Shown: positions 37,370 through 48,412 of the stretch, one piece after another
Numbering within the stretch: the first letter of the stretch is position 1
How the letters are laid out: each line of letters starts with the position of its first letter
Assembly (NCBI GenBank): GCA_004352715.1
Contig: SCFE01000119.1
Coordinates: forward strand, 1,310,553 to 1,374,552
Reading direction: 5' to 3'
From: Hofstenia miamia
Taxonomy: Eukaryota > Xenacoelomorpha > Acoela
DNA: 64,000 bases
The notes under the pieces: model-generated
What the model was told of the DNA's origin: nothing
What the model saw: the letters and a program-made list of their open reading frames with translations, nothing else
Database searches by the model: none
Program-made: the position numbers and the translations under genes

Positions 37370-40300
37370 TTATTTTATTTCAAGTCTTCTTGGCATCGCG
37401 CACTTTGCTTGTAGGCTATATTGTGAAGCTGGGAGATTAGCAAAAACCTCTACAGCTTCTTCAGTGGTCACTTTCATAAACAGATCATTTTGAATTTTCA
37501 TTAATGCTAAGTATGAAAGACAGTTTTCAGAAATATGTATTCTTCTGAAAATAGAAAACGATCTTTCACATGCAACATTCGCAATTGGCAGAGTCAATGC
37601 ATATCGAATCAGTTTGAATAATGCTGGAAAGGCATGTCTCATTGTCTTAATACATATCATAAGACCACGTATGTCGTCTGGTGGAGTGTTAGTTTTTCCC
37701 AAAATGTTGCGTAGAACAGTAGTCTCTGAATGCAAATCGCCTGTAATATTATAAGTCTTTTGAAATAATGACAACTTTTCAGGATTGAAAAAGTCATCAT
37801 TTAGCAGACATAAGACCGAAATGCTGCGAATAATCCGTAGTGAATCATTGTTGTGGAAACGCATTGCCATCTATTACTGGATAAAATATTTGTATTCGAC
37901 CTCATTTCATAGGGTCAGGATTGCTAGACATTTTGGACCTCTGACCAGTAACGAAGTCTACCAGTAAATCCATGAGTGTTATATTTTCTTACTCTTTTCG
38001 TCTTCATTCATCAGTGATTAGTGCACCAACAAGTGCCCAGATCTTTGAAAAATAGTATTCACTTCGTTTTTCTTTTAAAGCAATTATGTAGTTCTGACAT
38101 ATAAGCAGTGACTTAACTATATCCTATATCCCTGTCAGAAGTTTGAAGAATGCGAGATAATGGTCCCAGCTTGTGCTGAATAATACAAGGCAAATCAAAT
38201 TAGGTAATCGCTTCCAACTTAGCAAAAGTCCCTTCGCTTTTGACTACTTCAGGCTTTAATGTTTTTATATCAGAGATAGTTTGAAAAGCGTCCATCAAAT
38301 CTTTGTAGCAACTATGAATGACTGAAATAAGCGCCTCATGAAGATTCGTAAAGACAGGGAGTATCATTTGCGTCTCTAACTTTTGAAATCCAGCATTCTT
38401 CCCGGACAACACGGATGCACCGTCACTACACGGTCCAAAACAGTTAGCAATGTTTAGTTCTAAATTTAGACTTGGTTGTCTAATACAAGACCTGATCTTT
38501 GAGAAAATTGAAGGTGCATCAAGCTGATTACGCTGAAGTTCTTCAAATTTGATAAATCTCTCATTAACTTTGCAATTGCTACCCAAATATCTAATCGAAA
38601 ATCCAAGATGTGACCCTGCAGAAGAGGCTTCGTCATATATTAAACTAAATGGACATGGCTCATTCAGAGATGGAATCGGATCGGATCGGATCTTCATTTG
38701 AGAAATTTCGAATCTATTTGGGATCCAAAAATTTTTAAAACTTGTGTATTTGTACATTTTATAAATTACACACATTTTTACATTGAATGCCATTTTAAGT
38801 CTGTTAATAATCTCAATCTAAGTGAAATTTTGTAACTGAATTTCATTGTTCATTCAACAGGTTCCGCCTAATTTTTTCCAACAACTTATAAAATTGATTC
38901 AAATCTGAAAATGCAATACATGTTAGCCATCACATAATGATAAAATAGTAAAGCAACTAAAACTTGCAAATGGAAAAGCAGAATTCTGAAAAGGAGTCTC
39001 TCTAATATGTATGTCAAAGAAAAAGCACAGAACACCGAGAAGCAAGTGGAATATACCTTAGCTTTTGCAAACACTGCCAAAATGTAAAAATACTAATATA
39101 ATTTGGGATGCTCTTCAATCAAATACCTCACTTAAATATGCACTCTAAGCAACTTGCAATCCCAAGATTAACTTAGTACTCAAAAGGTTTGTCATTATTA
39201 TAATCACCAATATAGAAATGTTTCTGGAACCATACCGTCGACATTCCATTAATAGGGTAATAATTTAATTAATGTTATATAATTAAAAATTTTTAATCCA
39301 ATTTAGTATCAAATTTCAGTAAAATTCAAAATTTATAATTAAATCTCAAATTTTGTTTGAAAAGTTAATTTTTCTATCACTGATTTTAATACACTCTACA
39401 ACAATATATTTAATGTCTTTTTATATAAATTTTGGTGTTGTTCTTTAATTTGCCATTATTTGTGCTATTCTTGTTTTCATCGCCTTAGCTGCAATTTTGA
39501 AGTAATTTTATCTTGTTTGAAACAACTTCAATTCATAGTGACATTGCAAAGTGGTTATTTTTGAATTTCGACATAAAAAATTAATACGGGAGGCAATACT
39601 ATAAGAAAATCAGCTACATAAACTCTATAAATATATCATGATTATAGTTGATGACAATTTTAGAAACTAGATTATAACAAAGCTTACAAATTAGTGGATT
39701 TGCATGCACTATTTCGTAAGTATATGTCCATTTTTTTATCTCAATATAGTGTTGAAGAACTTAAAATATCTATTCGCAATTCAAAAAAACATAAATATTT
39801 TTTAAGTCCATTTTTATTCATTGCTAGAATACTTATTTAAATTCGGAATCGTTTCGGTTTGAAAACTAAAATTTTGTTAAAAATTCGGATCGGATCGGAT
39901 CCGGATCTTGAATGTTCGGATAGGATCTTAGTGTTGGATCCGATTCCATCTCGGGGTCATTATCATTCTGTGTCATTTCATTTATCACTTTGCGAGGCAA
40001 GGCAGTGGATAGGGCTTGTAGCATTCCATTTTGAGGGTCAAATGATAGATTCGTAGCATTTTTAGGAACTGCATGCATTTTCCTTTTAAAATCATCTGAT
40101 TCTTCTTCAACAAGTTCAACTAGCTCACAGGAGTTGTCACGGAAAATGCTATCTTTAATTTCATTATGGCCTCCCAAAGGAACAGTCATTAATGCAATAA
40201 TGCGCATGTCTTAGCAAAATTAATTAAGGTTTTGACATGGGCTCGATTATCAGCTACTTGCTTCACATGCGTCCATTTGTCAACCACCGTGCCCGTTTGA

Positions 40301-40787
40301 TTAGTTGAATCAAAATAAAGCTTAATTGCAGCACAACTTAAATGGTATGAGCAAGAAGAATGGACTTTAAGCTTTTCTGCCAATTTCTTCAAATTGCGGA
40401 ATCCAGATGACGTAAATGCAGGATCAGGTTTTCCGCCTATGGAGCGAACAAAATGACAACATGTATGGCAATATATACTGTCGCTTTCACCAAGTACTCA
40501 ATAAACGTGTAATTGGAATAATATGTTGAAGAAAATGATTTTTGTTGTGAGCCAAGTGTTGTTTTTGGGTAGGTAATCTTTGGCTGAGCAGGAGGGTCTG
40601 TATATTTACATGAAATGTCAGATGGTGCACTGTGTGTGCTTTGACAACAATGTTTTATCAGAAAAAGCTGAAGCTGAAATACAATGTGTTGAAACATATA
40701 AATGTACTGATGATGAAGTTGAAGGACATGATTTGCCTTTTTACTCAGATAATGATTCAAAAAAGGAAGATATAGAGGTTTGGCCAA
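37370..40787 (-). pseudogene. hAT transposase of the TTF zinc finger / DUF4371 / dimerisation type, broken
   Basis: Order from the N-terminus: about 40,660-40,410 has ITYPKTTLGSQQKSFSSTYY and, after a frameshift, YCHTCCHF, the TTF-type zinc finger that precedes hAT transposases of the ZMYM1-like group. From 40,410 to about 40,190 follow SSGFRNLKKLAEKL and ADNRAHVKTLINFAKTCALL. 40,207-39,954 has LGGHNE (the usual LRGHNE). After the inserted element, 38,664-38,200 has FSLIYDEASS and CSDGASVLSGKNAGFQ, part of the RNase H-like core. 37,870-37,370 has LPIANVACERSFSIFRRI, the C-terminal dimerisation domain with the conserved Glu-Arg. Several frameshifts and an insertion make it non-functional. Its own residues are like those of active relatives, so the element probably died in place. 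Confidence 0.82.
38665..39953. mobile_element. non-autonomous hAT element with GGATC subterminal repeats, inside the older hAT
   Basis: It starts CAGAGATGGAATCGGATC followed by GGATCGGATC, and ends with the inverted GATCCGATTCCATCTCG. The flanks GGCTCATT (left) and GGGTCATT (right) match 7 of 8, an 8-bp hAT-type target duplication. The flanks are coding sequence of the host transposase, whose reading resumes on the other side. The 1.29-kb interior has no recognisable gene. Confidence 0.8.
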
Positions 40788-40849
40788 GCTTGGGTTTCTT
40801 TTCGGGGGAATTAGGTTAATCTGTTTAAGACTGAGAGTCTTATTTGCAT

Positions 40850-41177
40850 CAGACTTGTAAATCAGCCGATATTTTTAAGCTCGGCTCGTTTTATTTTTGA
40901 GTATTCTCGGCTCGGCTCGCTAAATAGAACCGTTCAATGAGGCTCGTTTTAGCTCGATATTTTTTCAAAAAATACTTTATTCTCAGAAATTTTTAAATAG
41001 CTCTTCCTAATTATTTAATAATAAATTATAAAAAAGGTATATTGAATAAAAAAATAAGAAAAATCTGCATAAGCAAATCAAAAAGCAGAACTATAAATTG
41101 GCTCGGCTTAATAAAGGCTCGTTGTATATCAAATGCTCTAATCAAGCTCGGCTCGGCTCGGCTCGCTGTCAAGTCTG
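40850..41177. mobile_element. hAT MITE with CTCGG tandem subterminal repeats, inside the older hAT
   Basis: The ends CAGACTTG and CAAGTCTG are perfect 8-bp inverted repeats. The flanks ATTTGCAT and ATTAGCAT match 7 of 8, an 8-bp hAT-type target duplication. The subterminal regions are arrays of GCTCG/CTCGG, for example near 40,910 and 41,150. At 328 bp it has no coding capacity. Confidence 0.8.
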
Positions 41178-41812
41178 ATTAGCATCTGCGCAGTGCTTAC
41201 AAACTATGAAAATGACTATCCGTTTCTTCAACAGTACCACATGGAAGAATATTATGATAACGTTGACTACATTCACTGCAGAGATGATCTGTGAGGCACT
41301 GCGGATCATTACATATGTTAGCATAACTTTGATCCATTAGAACTGAACATTGAAAAACTGCTTTATCTAAAATTAAATATATGCTCACGCTCATAAACAT
41401 GTTCAACCAGGGCTACATGTTGTGCACATGATACAGTATGAGCTTGTCCGGTTTACTGCTACTAACTGCTTCAGCCGCTAAAATAATCTAAATTATACCG
41501 ACTTCTAACTTTTATATCTAAATGTAATAGAGTGAACTGCTATTAGCAAAGCAAAGTTGTACTATAATAATGCAGATTTGGCGGTAAATAAATTTCAACA
41601 GAGTTATTTGAAGTATTGAGAATGCTTTCTTTAATTCAATTGAGGTTTTTCTCACTACATATATGCTTCATTGATATTAGCACTAATATTGTAAATTATC
41701 TTTTTTAAATAAAAATTTGTTTAATTATTTAGTGGAACAGTTTTTTTTGAAAGGGCTTAATCCATTATTTGCTTTGAATGGGGGACATAGCTCCCCCTTG
41801 TACTCGCCCATG

Positions 41813-42732
41813 CTGTTCTGATGTCCCTATGTCCTAATTTAGGGCTATGTGCTAATATCCCCAGTATGCTAAATATGGCACCAAGATTACAAGTGAGTTT
41901 GTTGGATTTGACCTGGAATGTATGTTGGCCAGAATTGAGAACATGTTGACCCAATTAGGGATTGCGTTGATTTTTTTGCAATATTTAGTGCGTACTTTTC
42001 AGGTAATTCTAAAATTTTTGAGATGGACCGATTTACCAATAATTTAAATTTAGAAAATGTGTTCAGCAAATGATTACTTTTACATTATATTTGATAACAA
42101 TCACTACAAAGATTTAAGTGAGTGCCCTTTTTGTATCAATATTATGAGAAAACTATGGAATTTTGTTCACAAGCTCTTTTTGGATATTAATGGCAAATTT
42201 TAAATTAGCATTATCAATTAATTTACCTCTATCAGTATTCTATAAATAATTCTGATGCCCTTTGGTTTGATTTTTGTAAAATTAGCCTTTTTAATGACCG
42301 CCTTCCAGCCATATCATTCAATAATGTCACTCGTATAATATTAATATTATTGTTTTTATTTTATTGTTTGTTTTATACTGTTTGATTTCACAAAATGCGG
42401 TTCATCCTCTCTTGGCGTAGGGGTGATTGTGGTTGGGATTTTCATTGTGGTTGGTGTTATCAACCAAACTCCCTCAGAATTAATGCATGGTATTAGAGGT
42501 GAAAGAATCGTGCGCGACGTCATGTCACGATAAAGTTCAAGACTAGTATAGCATTTCCAAGTTTAAGCTGCTGCTGCTCTGACTTCAGGCGCTATCAAGA
42601 AATGCTCAATGCAATATTATTAGTGTGGATATGTTTTCAACATCAAAAGAAAAGGTTTTCTGTCACTAGACTATATATTAACGGGAAACATTTATTGAGC
42701 TCATATTTCAATCTGACTCTCAATGTGATGTT
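41813..42732. other. intergenic, nothing recognised
   Basis: No supported feature. I looked for a BAR exon 1 remnant upstream of the pseudogene and found none. Confidence 0.4.
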
Positions 42733-43115
42733 TAAAAACAATAGTTTTTTGCTAAAAAGAGTAATGAGCAAAGTTTAAGTTATAAAGCCCAAGACATTAG
42801 CAAAGCTGAGGAAGCACATGAATTTGCTAGCTTTGGCTTCAAAGCCTTTGATCATAAGATTAAGAGTAACCTGCTAATATTCTATGAAGATCGATTTGAA
42901 TTTATTAGCAATCTGTTTATTGAATTCTTCAGTTCTTGGCATCGTATATGACGATCTTACTAATTCCTGCAGGGAAGTCAGCACCGTTGTTAGTGAAATT
43001 CATTAATTAAATTCTAGTGCCAACTTGAAATCCTCAGAAAGAATTCGCTCTAGTGTTAGCTATGAGGATAAGGAGAGTAGTTCTTGCATTCACTTAGTGC
43101 CAACTGAATTTCCTG

Positions 43116-43120
<5 letters not shown>
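42733..43120 (+). pseudogene. decayed copy of the N-BAR gene exon 2
   Basis: This stretch aligns along its whole length with 55,068-55,456, part of exon 2 of the functional N-BAR gene. Shared words include AAGACATTAG/AAGATATTAG, GATCATAAGATTAAGAGT/GATCATGAGATTAAGAGT, CAATCTGTTTATTGAATTCT/CAATCTGTTTGCTGAATTCT and GTTAGCTATGAGG. One frame reads NLLIFYEDRFEFISNLFIEF, then frameshifts occur, and TAA follows the SEIH that corresponds to REIH. It ends at a (TA)n run (43,117-43,144). No matching exon 1 lies next to it. By orientation and position it is probably the remnant of a tandem duplicate. Confidence 0.88.
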
Positions 43121-43146
<26 letters not shown>

Positions 43147-44146
43147 AGTGTAACAGTGTTGGATTTTTCAATAAAAATTCAAATTTTGTAAATTAATACA
43201 AGGAGTGGTTAATGCAACTCCTTGATTAATATTAAAAATCATTTTCTTATAATTCGACATTCATACTATCTACCTACAATGAACAAACTGATAATCTTGA
43301 TGATTATATTAACGTTTTTAAAGTATATGAACACTCATTTTATGTAATTCCAATGAACTTGGGCGTAATCAGTGTATTGAACATTTTCTCGTAGAAATTA
43401 CTTTATTTGGCAGTAAAAGCCCACATTCGAAATCCAGAGCAGCATAAAACCGTTGAAAATTTCCTCTTTTTATAACTCAATAGGAAACACATCTTTAGCA
43501 ATTTTAAAAAATATGAACAAAATACTTCCTTAAGATAAGAATAATGTAAATTGTTATAATTGACTGTTGATTACAAGTGTCGCATGATGACGAAATCTTA
43601 CTTAATGTTTGCGTCAAAGTAAATTTGTTTATTACATCTGTTTGATTTATACTGAAATGGAGCCTTTTTATAATTGAAATTTAGTGTACTCAACCCCTTC
43701 TGACGATTTAAATAGAAATATATTTTAATTAAAATTGGGTTAGAAAATTTGTCAATGCTTGCCAATGTCAATTGTTTTTAAGTATTCAAAACTTGGTGAT
43801 TTAGAAGTGGTCTTAATATTATCAAAATATGGTTAAAATGTCTTAGTTTCCTCAGGCAATTTGTAATTGAAATATAAAGTTATGAGGTCACAAATATGAC
43901 CGCCCTAATCATTATGTAACTCTAATCATTATTTAAAAAACAAAGATTCCAAATAAAGGCAAAGGAAGCTATACGGACTCCCTGTTTGATAAAAAATAAA
44001 TATAAAGCAAATTGAACTGCATAAACTGGGAAAGAATAGGACGATAGTAATATTATGGAAATAATTAATGAAAACATCTTGCTAGTGTTAAACTGTGTCG
44101 CAAAGGAACTGTTCCAAAAACATATAAAGCGAACAAGGTAAGAATT

Positions 44147-44672
44147 AAGAAACTATGTGCTTCTGAAATTCAAATAGCAAGTGTTGCATAGGGAAAATAA
44201 ACGTGAACGAAATTGCATTCAAATAGAAGTATCTATTGACTTGTAAAATTAATCAAAGACGAAAACTCAATTTACTAAATAAAAAGGAAATTTACACTAT
44301 TGTAAATAATAATGAAAACTTTGTCGAGATGAAGGCAGAGCAAAAATTCTAAATTACTACTTTAATCAAGTTAAGCATAAAGATCCATAACTTAAAAGAA
44401 GAATATTTTAAGAAACTATGTGCTTCTGAAATTCAAATAGCAAGTGTTGCATAGGGAAAATAAACGTGAACGAAATTGCATTCAAATAGAAGTATCTATT
44501 GACTTGTAAAATTAATCAAAGACGAAAACTCAATTTACTAAATAAAAAGGAAATTTACACTATTGTAAATAATAATGAAAACTTTGTCGAGATGAAGGCA
44601 GAGCAAAAATTCTAAATTACTACTTTAATCAAGTTAAGCATAAAGATCCATAACTTAAAAGAAGAATATTTT
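44147..44672. repeat. 263-bp tandem duplication
   Basis: Two consecutive, nearly identical 263-bp units (44,147-44,409 and 44,410-44,672), each starting AAGAAACT and ending AGAAGAATATTTT. The start of a third follows at 44,673 before diverging. The units carry no gene. Confidence 0.8.
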
Positions 44673-45369
44673 AAGAAACTGTGCGTATCATAACTGAACA
44701 TGTGACAGATTATTTCAGAAGGATAAAAAGAAATAAATCGGGAAGTTTATCAAACATACCGCTATGGGGAATATAAAAGCTTTCAAAATGAACTTTGCCT
44801 GGCATATGCTAAACTTAGGGATGTACCAGAATCCGGTATACGGTAAAATCGCCAATTACACAACTGAATGCGTTTATCCGGGGTCTGTTCAAATTGAAAT
44901 TTTTACAGGATAGTGCGTGTGTGCAATATTATCGCTAAATTCTGAGATAGAACTTGATTTAAAAATAGTTTTCGAGGAAAACAATATTTTTTTTATAATA
45001 CGCAAGTTTTCATGCAACACAACAAGTTTTTCTGATATATCGGGATGTAGTCTATTTCGTTGACTTGATAACACATTTCCATGTATTATAGATAGACAGA
45101 TATATAAATAGATAGATAGATACGTTTATTTAAATATCAGTAATTGCACACAAAAATGGAATGCACTCTTGAAAAATAGCAGTGCTTGTAATTGCGTAAT
45201 AATACACATCCTGCTATATGCAATGGAATACATTTACAAATGCTTAAACTAAAAAATACGCGCTTGTAATGATAGTGTTTTTCGGTTGCATGAGTACTTC
45301 CAACGCTCTACGCTGAATGAAATGGAAGAAACATCACTCTGGTTCCCCTAATGACTTAAGGATTACACA

Positions 45370-45960
45370 AATAACTTGACACACCAAATAATAGTTGGGG
45401 GAAATAAATACTCATAAGAGATTTCTCAAACTGGTAGTGTGCCCCCAAAAAGGACCTATGAGTGTCGTACTATTCACAGACAAAAGAAATGGAATAAAAG
45501 TGAAACTTTAAACATCAACAAAGAAACAGCAGATATAGCAAAATACTTAGATGTATTATTGCTAAAATATACGAAGAAACAGCAAATAAATATTTTCAAG
45601 AGTATTAAAATACTATAGAGAATACTGTTATAAAGTGTAAAGGCTATAATCTGAAATTCAACATTAGTAAAACAAAGGAACTTATTTTAACACATCATAC
45701 CATCAAAAAAGAGGTTATAAGATACATTCTTTTCAAGAAGACATTTATTGATAATAAAAAGCAGAAATCATGGACTCCTCTAAAAATTTTCGAATTCAAA
45801 TGGAAAAAGATCTTTCGCGGAATACACCAACCTCAATATTAGAAAATTGGAAATTTTGTGAACAAACTCAGCGAAAATATAAATACTAGTTTATATAACA
45901 TATATAACACCAATATATCTTTATGCATCTGAAGTATATGTTCCAGTATGTGATGCAGAG
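45370..45960 (+). pseudogene. decayed LINE reverse transcriptase fragment
   Basis: Broken frames contain CKGYNLKFNISKTKELILTH, matching the W/C-N-L-LN-SKTKE block that follows the YADD motif in CR1/L2-like reverse transcriptases. Upstream there is a degraded ISQTGSVPPK in the place of the NTG-PQG motif. Stops and frameshifts are frequent. The same fragment appears at about 47,575-48,160 in the duplicated assembly copy. Confidence 0.5.
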
Positions 45961-46006
45961 TCTCACTTCCAAAGTTCAATTCAATGCATGTAAAAATACA
46001 CTATGC

Positions 46007-46043
<37 letters not shown>

Positions 46044-46209
46044 TATGTTGTGCATAAAATGTCACTTAGAATTACATGAATTAATAATTTCTAAACAGTC
46101 TTTATATTGTGTGCAAAAGTGAGATTATATACAGTTCGTAAATTTACACAAGCAGTATTTGCATTGCAAACGCCTATCGAATTTTGCAAAGTGACGTTTT
46201 GCGTGAAGA

Positions 46210-46462
46210 ATGCTCAAGTCAGCCTCAAAAAAGTTAAACAGAACTCAAGAAAAGCTCAGACGCAATATTGCTAAAGATGAAAAAACCGTAAAAGATGAGA
46301 AGTTTGAAAGACTACACGCAGATTTTCAAAAACAGATGAAGTTTGCAAAAAATCTGCTGTCTGAGTCAAAAAAATACATGGCGGCCGTTAGAGAAATGTC
46401 CACAATCCATAAACAGTACTTTGGTTTTCTCGTTGAGAACTTTGAACAATTCTTAGGAGAAG
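46210..46462 (+). other. N-BAR exon 1, redundant assembly copy
   Basis: Identical in protein to the exon at 48,413-48,665 and lying in the 2.2-kb segment judged to be an unmerged overlap. It carries the same ATG and donor (GGAGAAG|GTTTGT). If the duplication were real it could serve as an alternative first exon, but the junction at the N argues against that. Confidence 0.75.
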
Positions 46463-48207
46463 GTTTGTTTATGTAATTAATAATTATGATGACAAAAATC
46501 ATAAACATTGTCATTATTAATTTTTCGCCACCTAATACCTTTGAAATGCACTTTTGAGTAGGAAAAGTAGTGCNAGCATAAAGATCCATAACTTAAAAGA
46601 AGAATATTTTAAGAAACTATGTGCTTCTGAAATTCAAATAGCAAGTGTTGCATAGGGAAAATAAACGTGAACGAAATTGCATTCAAATAGAAGTATCTAT
46701 TGACTTGTAAAATTAATCAAAGACGAAAACTCAATTTACTAAATAAAAAGGAAATTTACACTATTGTAAATAATAATGAAAACTTTGTCGAGATGAAGGC
46801 AGAGCAAAAATTCTAAATTACTACTTTAATCAAGTTAAGCATAAAGATCCATAACTTAAAAGAAGAATATTTTAAGAAACTGTGCGTATCATAACTGAAC
46901 ATGTGACAGATTATTTCAGAAGGATAAAAAGAAATAAATCGGGAAGTTTATCACACATACCGCTATGGGGAATATAAAAGCTTTCAAAATGAACTTTGCC
47001 TGGCATATGCTAAACTTAGGGATGTACCAGAATCCGGTATACGGTAAAATCGCCAATTACACAACTGAATGCGTTTATCCGGGGTCTGTTCAAATTGAAA
47101 TTTTTACAGGATAGTGCGTGTGTGCAATATTATCGCTAAATTCTGAGATAGAACTTGATTTAAAAATAGTTTTCGAGGAAAACAATATTTTTTTTATAAT
47201 ACGCAAGTTTTCATGCAACACAACAAGTTTTTCTGATATATCGGGATGTAGTCTATTTCGTTGACTTGATAACACATTTCCATGTATTATAGATAGACAG
47301 ATATATAAATAGATAGATAGATACGTTTATTTAAATATCAGTAATTGCACACAAAAATGGAATGCACTCTTGAAAAATAGCAGTGCTTGTAATTGCGTAA
47401 TAATACACATCCTGCTATATGCAATGGAATACATTTACAAATGCTTAAACTAAAAAATACGCGCTTGTAATGATAGTGTTTTTCGGTTGCATGAGTACTT
47501 CCAACGCTCTACGCTGAATGAAATGGAAGAAACATCACTCTGGTTCCCCTAATGACTTAAGGATTACACAAATAACTTGACACACCAAATAATAGTTGGG
47601 GGAAATAAATACTCATAAGAGATTTCTCAAACTGGTAGTGTGCCCCCAAAAAGGACCTATGAGTGTCGTACTATTCACAGACAAAAGAAATGGAATAAAA
47701 GTGAAACTTTAAACATCAATAAAGAAACAGCAGATATAGCAAAATACTTAGATGTATTATTGCTAAAATATACGAAGAAACAGCAAATAAATATTTTCAA
47801 GAGTATTAAAATACTATAGAGAATACTGTTATAAAGTGTAAAGGCTATAATCTGAAATTCAACATTAGTAAAACAAAGGAACTTATTTTAACACATCATA
47901 CCATCAAAAAAGAGGTTATAAGATACATTCTTTTCAAGAAGACATTTATTGATAATAAAAAGCAGAAATCATGGACTCCTCTAAAAATTTTCGAATTCAA
48001 ATGGAAAAAGATCTTTCGCGGAATACACCAACCTCAATATTAGAAAATTGGAAATTTTGTGAACAAACTCAGCGAAAATATAAATACTAGTTTATATAAC
48101 ATATATAACACCAATATATCTTTATGCATCTGAAGTATATGTTCCAGTATGTGATGCAGAGTCTCACTTCCAAAGTTCAATTCAATGCATGTAAAAATAC
48201 ACTATGC

Positions 48208-48244
<37 letters not shown>

Positions 48245-48412
48245 TATATGTTGTGCATAAAATGTCACTTAGAATTACATGAATTAATAATTTCTAAACA
48301 GTCTTTATATTGTGTGCAAAAGTGAGATTATATACAGTTCGTAAATTTACACAAGCAGTATTTGCATTGCAAACGCCTATCGAATTTTGCAAAGTGACGT
48401 TTTGCGTGAAGA

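Larger units (their letters stand above)
37133..41812 (-). mobile_element. decayed full-length hAT transposon with nested insertions
   Basis: The left end CAGGAGCGAGTATAGC and the right end (complement CATGGGCGAGTACAAG) are imperfect inverted repeats. The flanks are CTGTTCTG on both sides (37,125-37,132 and 41,813-41,820), a perfect 8-bp target duplication typical of hAT. Between them lie minus-strand pieces of one transposase, in correct order, interrupted by frameshifts and by two smaller hAT insertions at 38,665-39,953 and 40,850-41,177. Without the insertions the element would be about 3.05 kb, normal for an autonomous hAT. Only the conserved C-terminal and central parts are still readable. 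Confidence 0.85.

Noticed and set aside
38200-38793. A 197-aa protein as a single unit
   Set aside because: Its first 43 residues come from the inserted hAT element (38,665 onward); only the remainder is transposase.
46210-46476. A separate 88-aa BAR gene
   Set aside because: It is exon 1 of the two-exon BAR gene, reads through a canonical donor into intron, and is duplicated only by a probable contig overlap.
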